From Lithospermum erythrorhizon (lineage: Eukaryota; Streptophyta; Magnoliopsida; Boraginales; Boraginaceae), in assembly GCA_019722365.1 (NCBI GenBank), contig JADFUC010002431.1:1054001-1118000 (forward strand): a stretch of DNA of 64,000 nucleotides. Reading direction: 5' to 3'. Under the pieces are notes generated by a model, which saw only the letters and a list, made by a program, of their open reading frames with translations, searched no databases and was not told the DNA's origin. A program made the position numbers and the translations under genes. This document shows positions 1-12,122 of the stretch, one piece after another (within the stretch, counting starts at the first letter, position 1; each line of letters opens with the position of its first letter).

Positions 1-30
1 AAACTTGCATGCCTTGATGAAGTAGTATAC

Positions 31-162
31 CTTGGACGGAACAATCTCGACAGCAGGCGAAGGAAGAGGAACATCCTTCTCGCAAAAAGTTGCTACATGA
101 CCAGCCCGGTCCTGAGTTACCAGGCCAGGCAAGCATTGTGCAATGAGAGACGGTGCTCGCAT
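31..162 (-). CDS. First coding exon of a METTL18-like (histidine) methyltransferase, cut by the window edge
   Basis: The minus strand opens with ATG at 162 and reads MRAPSLIAQCLPGL, continuing to LPSPAVEIVPSK, where AAG is followed by GTATAC, a good splice donor (30-25). This gives 44 codons in exon 1; the rest of the gene lies left of the window. I recognise the start from memory as that of plant SAM-dependent methyltransferases related to METTL18 (Arabidopsis At2g43320 type), which in other eukaryotes methylate a histidine of a ribosomal protein. No catalytic motif lies in this exon, so the function rests on the N-terminal resemblance alone. The reading frame stays open to base 1, but the residues after VPSK no longer look like the family, which supports the intron. 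The upstream DNA (163 onward) should hold the 5' UTR and promoter. Confidence 0.55.
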
Positions 163-3100
163 TATAACTTTTAATATTAAGTTGCTTGTGAGACTGGTTA
201 CAATATTTCCAGACCTGCATTTGCAACACAACAAAGCAGTCGCACAAAGATTGAGCTTTTGCGAGACAAAAAGACGCCAACATGTCTAGAATGATCATCT
301 TGTAGCATAGGATACATTTGACATCAAGTCCATACATATATAAACATCATATAATACATCGATCATGAACGAAGTACTAAAGCAGTTACTGGCTCGACCA
401 TCACATATGTAAACCCCAATCGACCACCAATTTTACTAATGCACATTAAAACCTCTCTTCTTCAACACTAATTATGAAAAACAAACTCGAAAACCAACAA
501 AGATCCTAAAACTAACTGGCCCAAAATATTACGACCTTCGTGGTTCTAGGTAACAAACAGTACCCACGCTTGTTATCTATTGTCGAAGTAGTAGATAGTG
601 TTTGCATTCCACTCTTGGATCAACTCAGAAACAGCCTCCTCGTTATCAAGGTGTGTACTATCCGACCCTTCTTACCCCGCTTAGACGGGAACCTCTTCAA
701 ACATATCGGGACATATGATCATTTGATCATTATACTCTTCCAATTTTACTTCTGTAACTGCAATAATATGGACATCTAAATATATTTTTCCTTAAATACA
801 ATCTTTGTAAATTTCCTAATATTACATAAATCTCTAAATATAACTATTTTTTTCCAAACTTCTGAAAACTTTTCTGCAATAATAATAAATATAATTATGT
901 GGTTTTCCCCTTAAAATACAATTTACATAAACTTCAGTATATTAATATAACAGTATAAAGTAATGTAGTTGAATATTTTCATGTATTTAAGCAAAATAAG
1001 CATAAATCGAGATTCTAAATACACAAAAAATACCAAATAACTAAATGAATTAATATATAAATGGAATTAAATTATGAGAACAAAGAGATAACATACCAAA
1101 ATGTTGAGAATTTGTGAGAAATTGAATTAAATTATTAATGGAAAATGATTATGTGGTAATTGGCTGAAATGGATCAAAAGTAATTGTCTTTATTATTGTT
1201 TGAATGTTGACTGACTTATTATCGTGTTTGTTTGTCAAAGTCGACGCTCAACAACAAGAAACATCAATTTATCTATACAATTTTCGATTTTTAATTTTAA
1301 TGAGTTTGACTTTAAAAATATTTTTTGTAAAAAAAATATATTAAAATGTACTTAATATCTACACCATACTTACTGAGTTTAAAGTAATGTATGCCAGTTA
1401 ATACTTTATTTTTATAGTTTTTGATTATTGAAAAATTAAGTAAATTGAAATGATTTTAGAGATGAAATGTTGATAGTATTATTTAGAAGTTACATGTATC
1501 GGGGAATTGTCTAAACAAATAGTTGTCATAATTCGCTTAAAGTTTGCACCCACTCCGTGAATTAGATACGCGATCAGTCATTTTCAATTATAAACTTATC
1601 GCACAAACAATTCTCGAATTTGCATTGAAAATGGTGGTCCTCATAATATATATTAACACTAATGAAATAAAGTGATTATTTATACAATAAATTATTTAAG
1701 TTTAGAGACTATCATTACAAACTTGGGAAATTATTTTGCAAAGTAAAAAGTGTAAGGGCAACGTAAAGAGTGTTTTTGCACGGCAACACCAAAATTGAAA
1801 ATGAGAAGATTAGAGGTGTATTTTATGAACACGAGGAATAGGGGTCGTGGTGTATATTATTTGTATCAACTTATCAAATATCAACCATCTATGATCTGTG
1901 TATTTCAGTCCACCTCCATTAAAAAGGCTTCTTTGGGCTCCTACCAACCCAGGCCACTCATAGGTGGTGCGTGAAAGATTAATTATTAGAGAAGCCCGGA
2001 TTATTGTACAAGTCTAATTAGTTAATGAAATAATTGGAGAACAAAAACATAAAAAATTTATTATCTATTTGAAACTTTTATTGGGAAATAATTAATTACT
2101 AGCTATTGATAAGAATAATGTGACTTTCTCTTGAAGAGAAAGTAATTCTTAGGTTTATTAAGAAACCTATAAATACCATCTTCAGATAATAATCAGCGAT
2201 ATCACCACCTCAAAATGGTAATTAAAATAAATGATTCAAGGAGAGACTCAAGAAAGGAAAAAATATTATGGTAGACTCAGAATTGGAGATTTTTGGCGTC
2301 TAATATAAAATACTTAATCGGTATCTTTGTTTCTAAAGATTATTTGAGTGTATTGACACATCAATTGCTGTATTTAATAGTTCTCAATTCTCAATAGCTT
2401 CTTCCCGTGATTATTAGTGATATGCAAAGCAGATCGATTAACTCTCACATTAAGCGGTGATAAACTTTGTTTATTTACGCACTTATTCTTTCTCATATTT
2501 ACATATACTTAATTAGTGGAGATCAATCTTGGTGGATCTTGGTAATTAGTGTAATTGATGATAGCACAATTATCTTTAATTACGGGTTAAGATCATGTCG
2601 CTATGCATCCCGAGCGGATCCGAATCACGCCAATTAATTATGCTACTAATAACGCGTAATCTTTAACACTGACTCGTATGGACTACTTCATAATTGCGTT
2701 ATGGTGCTAGGAATTCCGGTGATCTCTAAGCGCCTCACACTCAAATGCGAGCACTCATTAGCTAAATCATAACATTTAAAATCTCGTATACATCAAATGC
2801 TAGCTCTAATGTCATAAAAGTAATTTCCAAGATATGAACCTTGATTCTTTGTATTACAATAATATATTAATACCTTTACCACTAGGTTATGTGTATGCAG
2901 ATAAATTCTAACTCCTTACCTCATGACATCAACCTTTGTTATGAATTTCATGTTATATGAGAGTATGATATACAATTTTTAAATAAAATTGTAAATATTA
3001 CTTGATCTAACAAAAGGAAGAACGTCATTTAATTACGAATATCATACAACTACCTACATTGATCCTATTCGGTTTCATGATGAAATTATTTTAATATGTA

Positions 3101-3443
3101 TGATAAGCAACCAAACTTCTTGATTTTACAAAAAATATTTCGTTAGTATGCAATGATTACAGTAGTATTATTATAATATGATGAGGTTCTAAATCCTAAC
3201 TAATATACTAAAACCTTGGTACAGTTGAAATTAGCATAAAATTAATCCAAATATTGAAAGTACACCTCAAAGTCGGCCATTAGTTAGCAAGTTGGTGCCT
3301 ACTTATGCAGGTTGTAAAACGCGAATCGTCACATTGAATCGCCTCTAAATCCCTAAATTCTAAATACCACGTAGTATTTAAGAAGCAGATAGATGAATGA
3401 ACAATGAACCAGCATCGTGGGCTGAGCTGGGTTCATATCAGGT
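163..3443. other. Spacer, no gene recognised
   Basis: AT-rich DNA between the divergent methyltransferase start and the first MITE. A better-than-average open stretch at 540-779 has no recognisable product on either strand. Part of 1970-2560 looks LTR-like and is listed separately. I see no RNA gene. Confidence 0.5.
1970..2560 (+). repeat. Possible LTR fragment
   Basis: This stretch has a CCTATAAATACC TATA-like box near 2168, followed by moderately less AT-rich DNA that resembles the R-U5 part of a plant Copia LTR. I could not fix TG and CA ends, a target duplication or a primer-binding site. It may equally be ordinary promoter-like DNA. Confidence 0.2.
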
Positions 3444-3800
3444 AAATGGTCCCTCGGTGAAGTGTGTGTAACGGTACGCAAATGATCCCTAAATTAACAG
3501 GGCCCTAAATGTTAATCTTAAGAAAGAGATTTATTTTTAAGCTAAATGTAATTTAATAAAATATTTTGGAGAAAAACATAAATTTATAAAAACGAACTTA
3601 ATCGTTAAGAAACTAATTCATTTAATCAATAATTTCAATTTTGTTAAATTCTATTAAATTTATGTTTTTCCCCAAAATTTTATCTAAATTAGCAATTTTG
3701 ACCCAAAAATTAATCCAACTTTTCTATTTCGTTAACATTTAACAGAGGTGTTAATTAGGGACCATTTGCGCACACGATAAATACTTACGGAGACCATTTT
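3444..3800. mobile_element. Foldback MITE with long inverted arms
   Basis: The left end (AAATGGTCCCTC, then ACGCAAATGATCCCTAAAT) is matched in reverse complement by the right end (ATTAGGGACCATTTGCGC ... GAGACCATTT). The inner parts also pair: GGAGAAAAACATAAATTTA near 3570 against TAAATTTATGTTTTTCCCC near 3660. The element is therefore almost one imperfect hairpin of about 357 bp. There is no coding capacity, so it is a non-autonomous DNA element. The superfamily is not certain because the target duplication is unclear. Confidence 0.75.
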
Positions 3801-5620
3801 GCGCATTTGGTACATTTATAATTCAAATCAGAATCTGGCCACCCAATTACCAAACTATTTCCTCATTATGCATATATAGTTGTATTACAATATTCTAATA
3901 TTCACCTTTATTTCCGGCAAAAGCAAAATACTTGGCCACTCTTCTTCTCTCTTAATAAAGAGCATAATTCTATAAGAATTTGGAATTTCTTGAAAACGAA
4001 ATTAAACTGCCCGATACATGTAAACGATCGAATAATAATTAGCTTGCAAATTGCAATTTTGCGTAGGAAGGACATGATATGGACATTGGACATACATATG
4101 AGCAAATGAAGATATACATAGATACGATGGATTTGCAAATAGATTATTAACTTTAAAGTTTAAGAATGGTTTTCAAAATTAAGAAAGTGATGGATTTTTC
4201 AACTTATATTTATCTTTGTAACACGTACACATGTATTTCTGTTATTATCAATTTATATTCAAATAAAAATATTCAAACAATATGCCATGAATTACAAATA
4301 AATATATACTCTGGAATTTGGAGTAGTAGTCTAAAAAATGTTTTAAGGACGGTCAATCCTATTTTTAAGATAGATAGTGTACAAGGCATACGTTCGAGTG
4401 TAAACTATGATCCTTTATTTGTCGTATCATAAATGGTGTTGCTTACTTGGTTAAGTTTTGATCCTTTTTTTGCTATTGCTTAGCTTAATTTAGGTTTATT
4501 TGTAGGAAATGATGAGAACTTTGTTTAGCCTAGACATCAAAATAATCATCGTATATGATATATTATTATTATACAATAGATCATCTGATAAAAATAGTGA
4601 TATTCAGTTCACAACATGACAATATACCAAATGTTGATGTATAATAAATTTGCATAAAAATGTATACATGTGAATTGTGATTATTATCTCATGTGTAATC
4701 ATCAACTGAGATAGAACATGACAAAAAGAGCATTAAATAACGTAGAGGAGAAAGGGCACACATATGGTCCCTTGAGTATATCGATCGCCATCACCACATG
4801 TCTCTCGCTTATGGTGTATTCTGAAAAACAATCAAAGATTGGCTAGAAATCGAAATAGAGAGAAAATAATCTCAAAATGTGATGGTGTGTAAATCTACAC
4901 TTCCCATCTCAATCATCCCACGTTGGATGTGTATAATCTTCCTAAAACAAAAACAATAAAAAGGATTCACAACTCTTATCTACCTCTTGCTTTGTTTTTG
5001 TATGCATATATAAACTGTCAATGTTCGAACAGATAAGGACTTGAGTGGTTCCAACTTCCATGTTCATCAAATAGCTAGAGAAGGACATGAATGGTTCCAA
5101 GTTCAATTTTCTATCACTCAGATTCAAGTTTATTGTTTGTCGAGTTGTCTATCTTTACTTCACTTTTCTGATGAGGAGGGTGATTCCTACAAGATGCCAA
5201 AGTTCTAAATACAAACTCATAAACAATAGGCTGAAAATATTAATTATAACCTCATACTTTACATCATTATTTAGCCTGTTGATATAATTTTTTAATCTCA
5301 TATTTCATGTATTTGTACAAACATATAAAATATTACGTAATATATATGTGTAATTATACGATATATGAAGGAAAAAAAATTGAACATCAAGATCGGATTT
5401 CACATCCATAAATGAGTATAAACATGAATGGAAAGTTTTAAACAATTAAAGAGATTTAAATAATAAATCATTTTATGGAAGTAAATCACAGTTTAATTTG
5501 CCCCACAATATCCTCAAGTTTCCATAATTAACAAGAATCATTCTAAAAGATTTGATTTGGGGAATGAGGCCAAGCAACTTTAAATTTAAAATAAACTTTC
5601 CTTCATTTTAAGGGAAACAA
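3801..5620. other. AT-rich spacer, nothing recognised
   Basis: Short open frames on both strands (for example 3908-4138, 4166-4432, 4942-5287) have no family resemblance, no splice-supported extension and an AT-driven composition. I regard them as chance. Confidence 0.5.
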
Positions 5621-5767
5621 TATACACACACCCAAATAGTATTTTTTTAGTACTGAAATAATTATTTTACCCCCGAACATAATTTCTATAATTACCACAC
5701 TTACAAATGGGGAGGGGGCAAAATAGGCATTTCCCCCTCAATTTCTTACTATTTGGGTGTGTGTATA
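5621..5767. mobile_element. 147-bp MITE with perfect 21-bp terminal inverted repeats
   Basis: Bases 5621-5641 (TATACACACACCC then AAATAGTA) are the exact reverse complement of 5747-5767. The roughly 105-bp core is non-coding and contains a CCCCC and a GGGGAGGGGG tract. Size and structure fit a miniature inverted-repeat element. The target duplication is not clear, so the superfamily is open. Confidence 0.75.
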
Positions 5768-7269
5768 ACAGTTCAGCATTTTAATCGGGTGAATGTCAAT
5801 TGTCATTGAAGAGCTTGAATTTATCATTAATGGCAAAGTGTGGCTCAAGTTCTATAAAACTCTACTGTTAAATCCTACTTACAAATTGTTTATCTCATAT
5901 TCTCATTCTACCCTTAATTAATATATTGTATGCATCTATTAAAATACATTATTTTTTTATGATGAGTATATATATATCTATTCCTTTCACAATGAAGCCA
6001 AATAGAATTAGTCACGCTGATTATTAGGTATAAAATTCCCGTCAATGCAAACAAAGTATTTATTCCAAGAGGAAAGAATATTCTTCTTAAATGAGACCAT
6101 ATTTAAAAGTATGAAACCGTGACCTTCATGCCTCGTCCCCGAATTTACTAGAGCGATGAAATCACACTACTAACTTGAAAATGTATTTGCACTTAATCTT
6201 CAAACCACTCATCAGATCCTCACACCAAACCTTACACCGCATTTAAGAGTTACCACGACACTAAGATTCGCCTCATTACCAACCTGAGCTATATCCGGAC
6301 AAATGAGACCATATTTAAGGAATAATAGTCTTATGTACAAATCAAAATTTAAATATTACAGTAATAAATGTATGAAATAATTAATTGATTCTAAGAGCTT
6401 GATAAACTCTACTGTTACAAAACTGATTCAATAACGGACAGAAAATATTTATTTGGAGAATAAATTGCAAAGGAAGTAAATAGGTATCCCTTGTATAGTC
6501 CTATTCTCAACCCTCCCAACTAATCTTCCCACCGCAAGATACCTAACCATCTCTAATAATTGAGATCAATTATCACCACAAGGAAAACTGAGGCCAGAAG
6601 GCATACTATTCATACATACATATATCGATATTGATGGATTAAGACATTCTATCTTTTTATGTGCCCTTCTATAAGCTATATGAATTTACAAATCACTTAG
6701 ATAACATCACTTTATTTATGATTAGTTATTAACGTAATTACATAATTTATGAATATATTTTGTTAGAATATGGGATGTAGAGGACAATAATAACTAGGCC
6801 TTTGCATGAGCAAAATGGATCAAACCCTCCCCTACGAAACCAGTTTATAAGCATTTAGTCAATCGAACTTTATTTGCTTTTTCCTGACCTTATATCAAAA
6901 TTTGTCAAGTCAAACCCTCTTTATTAAAGTTGAGTCTATCTTTTTAATCGATCAAACTTAAAATTAAATTTTCATGTTCGATTTGAACCATCGAATCAAC
7001 CTTGAGTCGAATGATTTGAATCGAACTTTATCGAGCATTTGATTCAATTGAGTAATGTAAGTTGCCTAATCATAAGGTAGAGAGTATCATGAGCCAAGAT
7101 TGATGCCCAATCATGACAAATTGACACCCCATCAAGGCATCAACACAGCTGTTTGTACACCTAATAATAATAATCTCTCTTTTATATACATCTCTATATG
7201 GTACTCTACAAACATAAGACAATTTACAAACCCCAAATATAGAGGGGAAAAAATACAAAATAATCAAAC
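5768..7269. other. Spacer and probable promoter of the DUF1685 gene
   Basis: No gene is recognised. An 18-bp direct repeat (AAATGAGACCATATTTAA) occurs at 6089-6106 and 6301-6318. The last part, with a TTTTATATACATC box near 7177-7190, is the likely core promoter of the plus-strand gene that starts at 7270. Confidence 0.4.
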
Positions 7270-8529
7270 ATGAAAAAGTTCACATCTGCAAATAAAGCTT
7301 CAATCTTTGAACAAAACAACGAAAACCCATCATCACAAACGGATTTATTCTTCAAAAACAATCCAGATTTATTAAGTAGAAAAAACCAAAGTTTTAATAT
7401 CAAGAGAAAGAAAAAAAACCAAGTGTTTCTTGAAGGGTATGTTGAAGAAGATGAGTTAAATAGGACAAAAAGTTTAACTGATGATGATCTTGAGGAGTTA
7501 AAAGGGTGTTTGGATTTGGGTTTTGGTTTTAATTATGAAGAGATTCCTGAGTTGTGTAATACTTTGCCTGCTTTAGAGCTTTGTTATTCAATGAGTCAGA
7601 AGTATAATGATGAGCAGCAGAAGAGTGTTGAGTCTTTGTCTGATACTGCTTCTTGTGTATCCTCTAGTGCTATTCCTAATTGGAAGATCTCTAGTCCTGG
7701 TATGTATATCAAAATATTTTTTTTTTTTGCTTCCCTTATTCCGTGATACTGCTTCTTGGGTTTGAATCTCGTATTCACTCTTTCTATACCATAACCATAT
7801 GTTCATGACATGCCCCATTGCCTTTGAATGTACTCTCGCCTAAGCAGATTAAGGGCGGTGGCCGATTATATTCAGCCTTACCCCTGGTTAGTTAGGCTGT
7901 TTCCGAGTTGACTCGACATGAATTGCAAATATTATCTACTACGTCACAATAGATTAGAAACGTAGGTAGTGTAAATGGTTTTGACCCATACTAGATGTTG
8001 TGCAATATGCTTTTAGTAGTTATTTTTCATTGTATTATGTATAACCCTCATCTCATGTCAGTATATTTTTGGTTGAGAAGTGTATAACTCTCATCTCATG
8101 TCAGTATATTTTTGGTTGGGAAGTGGAGCCAAACATTAGCACAATGAAAACATAGTGATCAAGTTGCATTTCATCAACCAGAGCTAGATTAAGCATTTAA
8201 GCCAGAACGCGAATTAAATTGATTAGTTAGTCTTCAGTAATATGTTTGCGCCAGACCTCTTTTGAACCTGTATGTCAGGTTTGACTTTGAACTTGGGTTT
8301 AGGATTCTTCCAAGTTCAATCCTCGAGCAGAGTCTGGCTGAGAGCTCGAGTTTGGATTCTTTTACAGCCCTATACTGGTTTCTTTCACTGTTTTGATTAA
8401 GAAACTCTTTAATTCTTGGTTCTGATCATGTTTGTTAATGCATTTTTAGGTGATGACCCTGAAGATGTCAAAGCAAGACTCAAATACTGGGCACAGGCGG
8501 TAGCATGCACAGTAAAATTGTGCAGCTAA
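7270..8529 (+). CDS. DUF1685 family protein, two exons
   Basis: Exon 1 is 7270-7699 and exon 2 is 8450-8529, giving 510 bp and 169 aa. The intron (7700-8449) has GTATGT and TTTTTAG borders, and the split Gly codon of SSPG|DDPED reads through in frame. The family core is plain: LTDDDLEELKGCLDLGFGF, then EIPELCNTLPALELCYSMSQ, and the C-terminus WAQAVACTVKLCS. The N-terminus is rich in Ser, Asn and Lys and poorly conserved, with a basic KRKKK patch near residue 47. No signal peptide or membrane segment is visible. The biochemical role of this plant-specific family is unknown. The frame is intact. From memory, a DUF1685 gene (At2g43340) sits close to the METTL18-like gene in Arabidopsis, matching this order. 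Confidence 0.88.
8039..8124 (+). repeat. 43-bp tandem duplication in the DUF1685 intron
   Basis: Two adjacent copies of a 43-bp unit (GTATAACCCTCATCTCATG and on) differ at about two positions. Nothing suggests a function. It is a recent local duplication inside the intron. Confidence 0.85.
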
Positions 8530-8785
8530 AAGAACGTGTTGAAACTCGATCTCATCAAGCAGAGGAAGCATTGGTTTTGAGTATCCGTGAGAGGATCGTC
8601 GCCCGGGGATGGTTAAACCCCTCATTTTTTACCCTGAGATGAATTGGAAGATCTATCCGTGAAGGGTTAGTAGCGACTCATCTAATGTAGCGTTGTGAAG
8701 ATGAAGATTAACAATACCAAGATGAGTCCTGACTAATACACCTAAATCTAGATTTTACTGTGTAATTGTTGGGTATCTTCTTGTG

Positions 8786-8791
8786 AATAAA
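8786..8791 (+). terminator. Likely polyadenylation signal of the DUF1685 gene
   Basis: AATAAA lies about 260 bp after the stop codon, inside T-rich DNA. It is the best match to a plant near-upstream poly(A) element downstream of this gene. Confidence 0.4.
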
Positions 8792-10639
8792 TATTTTCTA
8801 CTCATCTGGCTTTCATGTGACCTCCCTCTTTTGCACATTTCTGTGTGTTCGATAGTGGTTTCACTTTACTTTCTCCTTGTGTATATGCATTATTGATCAG
8901 GTTATATTAATTGTCAAAATAGTAAAAGTAGGATCAGAAATCGAGTTTCCTACGAATGCTATGGTATACAGTGAAATCTAGACCATAGCCATGTCTCGTT
9001 TCAATTGAGGAACGAGGGTACTAGCCGAACTGGATGGGAGCCATGTTTCGTTCGAATTAAGGAATGACGAGGGTACGTTCTGGGGAAACTGGATGTGTAT
9101 TGGCAGCAATGGCAGGATTGTGGGAGCTTTGTTCCTAATTTATATTGATGTTAGACTTTTTCTATTGATCGGGTATGCTCGACAAGTTATAGACCTTCAA
9201 AATGATACTCAATTCTGATTGTTTAAGACCTCATCAAAAGTTGTTTGTTGGTTACGAACAGGTATCGGATTACTTAATTACAGACGATTAGTGTTAGCAA
9301 GCGTGTCGGTTTTAAGAAAATACTGTACCACTTTTCAATTATGGAAACAGAAAAAAGATTTTGATTGAAAACAATCACTGGAGTAGGTATACCTTGTCGT
9401 TGAAAAAAGGAAATAATTTGGAAATATGCGAGCTTGCTTCTTCGTCGTTATGCTCAACTTATTTTTCACGTAGAGTAGATCTACGGAGTAGTTAAAATGA
9501 CAGAATACTCTGTAGATGTCGAACTCATTGGATACTTATTATTACTTCCGTTTTTTATTATTTCAAGGTTTTCTGATATCGGTACTTTAAATTAACAATA
9601 TTTATTAATTACACATTAATTTTAATAAATATAAAATTTATATCATGGGATTGGTTTTTTGAAAAATATTTATAATATTATTTTCTTTATATTTTTGAAC
9701 ATATAATTTAAGAAAGAATTGATAACAAAGCTTCCATCTCGATATACGAAACGCTAAATAAAAAAACTTATGAATATCATTGAGCGAATTATTTTGGTGT
9801 TCTGTTCTAACTGAAAACTTGAGGGAATATTGATTAGTGAATTATTTGGTGTTCCCGTTTCTAACTGGATAGCGGGTAGAGGTGATCTTTCTCAACGGAA
9901 TGGCCGGGCTCTATCTAGCTTACGGAGCTTAGAGAGATCAAGGGGCATGAGTTTAGAATTTGAAAAGTTAAAGTCTACTATGCAATTATAAGCTATTTTA
10001 CTCAACATATAGTTCTTGATCCATTCGATAATGAATTTTTGTAATTAAACAGTTTCATGCTTTAACAATATCGGGATTGTTTATTTATCGTGTACCTACA
10101 CTCGCTCGACCCACGGCCAGGCACTATGTTTGATCTTACTTTATTGTAGCACTCAGTGCTTAATTTAGTTGAGTGTTCTAAAGATAAATATTTAGTAAAT
10201 AGAATTGCACATTATCAATCTCAAGAGAGAAATTGAGGATGAGAGGGTATTTATAGAAAAAACGAAGATGGTTCGACTCTTCACATCAATGCTCAACTAG
10301 TATTTGCTTAGGCTTTATTGCAATGGGGGTGCCGTGTCCATTTCGGACCATATCAATTAGTTTGGTATAATTTATTTTGACGAATGATTTTGATAAGATG
10401 TTAAGAAGCTTGCATCTAAATCCATTGATAATATGAGAAGTAATGGAGATTTTATCAAATGATTCATTACTTAAAAGTTTCAACTGCTCAGATCAGGTAT
10501 TGTGTACCTACCTTGTTATCCACAGTTCTAAACATAATTAAATTATTTACATTGTTCCAAATTGTGAATTTTGTTAATGATTGAATCATAAATTATAACA
10601 ACATTGCAATTTTAATTGCAGATAATTTATTATTTTGCA
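8792..10639. other. Spacer and upstream region of the BAHD gene
   Basis: No gene is recognised. Around 8985-9090 a motif of the form CCATGTYTCGTTYVAATTRAGGAA...GAGGGTAC appears twice in imperfect form. The block at about 9540-9770 has the composition and partial ends (TACTTCCGTTTTTTATT ... CTCGATATACGAAACGC) of a decayed Stowaway-like MITE. TTTTAATTGCAG just before 10621 could be the acceptor of a 5' UTR intron. Confidence 0.35.
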
Positions 10640-11968
10640 ATGGAAATGAAGATCATTTCCAAACAGAACATCAAACCAAAGAGTCCCACACCAGAACATT
10701 TGAAAATCTTGAAGTTTTCAGTTCTTGATCAACTTTGTGCCCATGCATACATACCATTTGTTCTCCTTTTCTCAAACAATCAAAATGGCCCTGATTTTAT
10801 CACAAAAACTAGAGACCATTTGAAACATTCCCTCTCTGAAACCTTAGTTCGATTTTATCCACTAGCTGGAGAAGTCAATGATCTACACATAGACTGCAAC
10901 GACACAGGAGTGTACTATGTTGAATCGTTGGTACACAAATCCATAGCTGAATTTTCCCAAAACCCGAAATCCAAATATGTTCGTCAACTGTTTGCTTATG
11001 ATCCTGATTCTCAAGAACTTGGAACAAAGAAATATGTTGTGTTAATGCAAGTGAATATTTTCAGCTGTGGAGGGATTGGAATTGCATTGTTAACTACCCA
11101 TAAGTTAATTGATGCATATTCTTCTGCTACCTTTCTTCAAACATGGGGTCAAACTGTACGAGGATGTTCTGAAAATATTATCACTCCCTGGTTTGATGTG
11201 TCCCATGTTCTCCCTCAAATTCCAACACTGCCCAAAACAGCTTCAATGGTTTCGTGGCCTCCGAATTTTCGAAGACCCAAATGTGTTCCAAGATGGTTTG
11301 TGTTTGATTCAAATGCTATATCTTCACTAAAAGATAAAGCCACCATCATGAAAGCCAAGAAACTGAGCAGAGTGGTCGTTGTGGTAGCACTTCTATGGAA
11401 GTGTATAATATCTGCATCAATGGCTAAAAATGGTTTCCGGAGGAAATCGGTTTTGTCTTTTGCAGTGGGTTTAAGGAAAAAAAATACACTTTCTCTACCA
11501 AATTACTCAATTGGGAATATTTTCTGGTTTGTGAACGCTATGTTTTCTTCAGAAACCGAGCTGGAGCTGAGTTCGGTTGTGGGGTGTTTACAAAATTCCA
11601 TAGCTAAAATTGACGAAAATTTTGCAGAAGAGATCAAGGGTGAAAAAGGGTCACTCAAGATGAAGGAAGTTTTAAGGAAACTAGAGGATGTTTATTCGAA
11701 AGACGAAGCTGACTATTATGTGGCGACGAGTATATGTAATGCAGGGTTCTATGATGTCGATTTCGGGTGGGGAAAGCCTATAAAGACATTGCATGGTTGT
11801 CCTGATGCTGATAATCCAGGGCTTACTAACTTGATTTTCTTGAGTGAGACTGAATCAGGAGATGGAATTGAAGCATTGGTGAGTTTAGGTGAAGAGGATA
11901 TGAAAATCCTTGAGCATGATGATGAGCTTCTTGCTTTTGCTTCCATTAAGCCTACTCCTAATTTGTAA
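10640..11968 (+). CDS. BAHD acyltransferase (vinorine synthase-like clade)
   Basis: This is a single-exon gene of 442 aa, the normal BAHD length. The frame is open from an earlier ATG at 10616, but MEMKIISKQNIKPKSPTP at 10640 matches the family start better. It has the catalytic HxxxD motif as HKLID (about residues 154-158) and the structural DFGWG motif (about 374-378). The family uses acyl-CoA to acylate alcohols or amines of specialised metabolites in the cytosol. The N-terminal SPTP...LKFSVLDQL and the intronless structure point to the clade of vinorine synthase and alcohol acetyltransferases. The substrate cannot be read from sequence. No disabling change was found, so the gene could be active. 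It has no counterpart I recall in the Arabidopsis block, so it is probably an insertion relative to that order. Confidence 0.93.
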   Translation: MEMKIISKQNIKPKSPTPEHLKILKFSVLDQLCAHAYIPFVLLFSNNQNGPDFITKTRDHLKHSLSETLVRFYPLAGEVNDLHIDCNDTGVYYVESLVHKSIAEFSQNPKSKYVRQLFAYDPDSQELGTKKYVVLMQVNIFSCGGIGIALLTTHKLIDAYSSATFLQTWGQTVRGCSENIITPWFDVSHVLPQIPTLPKTASMVSWPPNFRRPKCVPRWFVFDSNAISSLKDKATIMKAKKLSRVVVVVALLWKCIISASMAKNGFRRKSVLSFAVGLRKKNTLSLPNYSIGNIFWFVNAMFSSETELELSSVVGCLQNSIAKIDENFAEEIKGEKGSLKMKEVLRKLEDVYSKDEADYYVATSICNAGFYDVDFGWGKPIKTLHGCPDADNPGLTNLIFLSETESGDGIEALVSLGEEDMKILEHDDELLAFASIKPTPNL

Positions 11969-12116
11969 CTATGAACCATGTTTGATTGTATGTCCTAAGT
12001 TTTCATGGTTTCTTTATTGTGTTTATGTTTTATTAAGTTTTCCAAATAGTATGTTTGGAGTTTAAGTATTCCTATCTAAACTCATGTTTTTATCTATCAA
12101 CTATGTATTGAGTAAT

Positions 12117-12122
12117 AATAAA
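12117..12122 (+). terminator. Likely polyadenylation signal of the BAHD gene
   Basis: AATAAA lies about 150 bp after the stop codon, in AT-rich DNA between two convergent genes (BAHD + and epsin -). Confidence 0.4.

Noticed and set aside
540..779. 79-residue open frame on the plus strand near the left edge
   Set aside because: No family resemblance, no support on splicing or composition, and it lies in the presumed upstream region of the minus-strand methyltransferase gene.
10616..10639. Earlier ATG of the BAHD frame
   Set aside because: The eight added residues (MQIIYYFA) are hydrophobic and absent from the family; the sequence just before it also looks like a splice acceptor.
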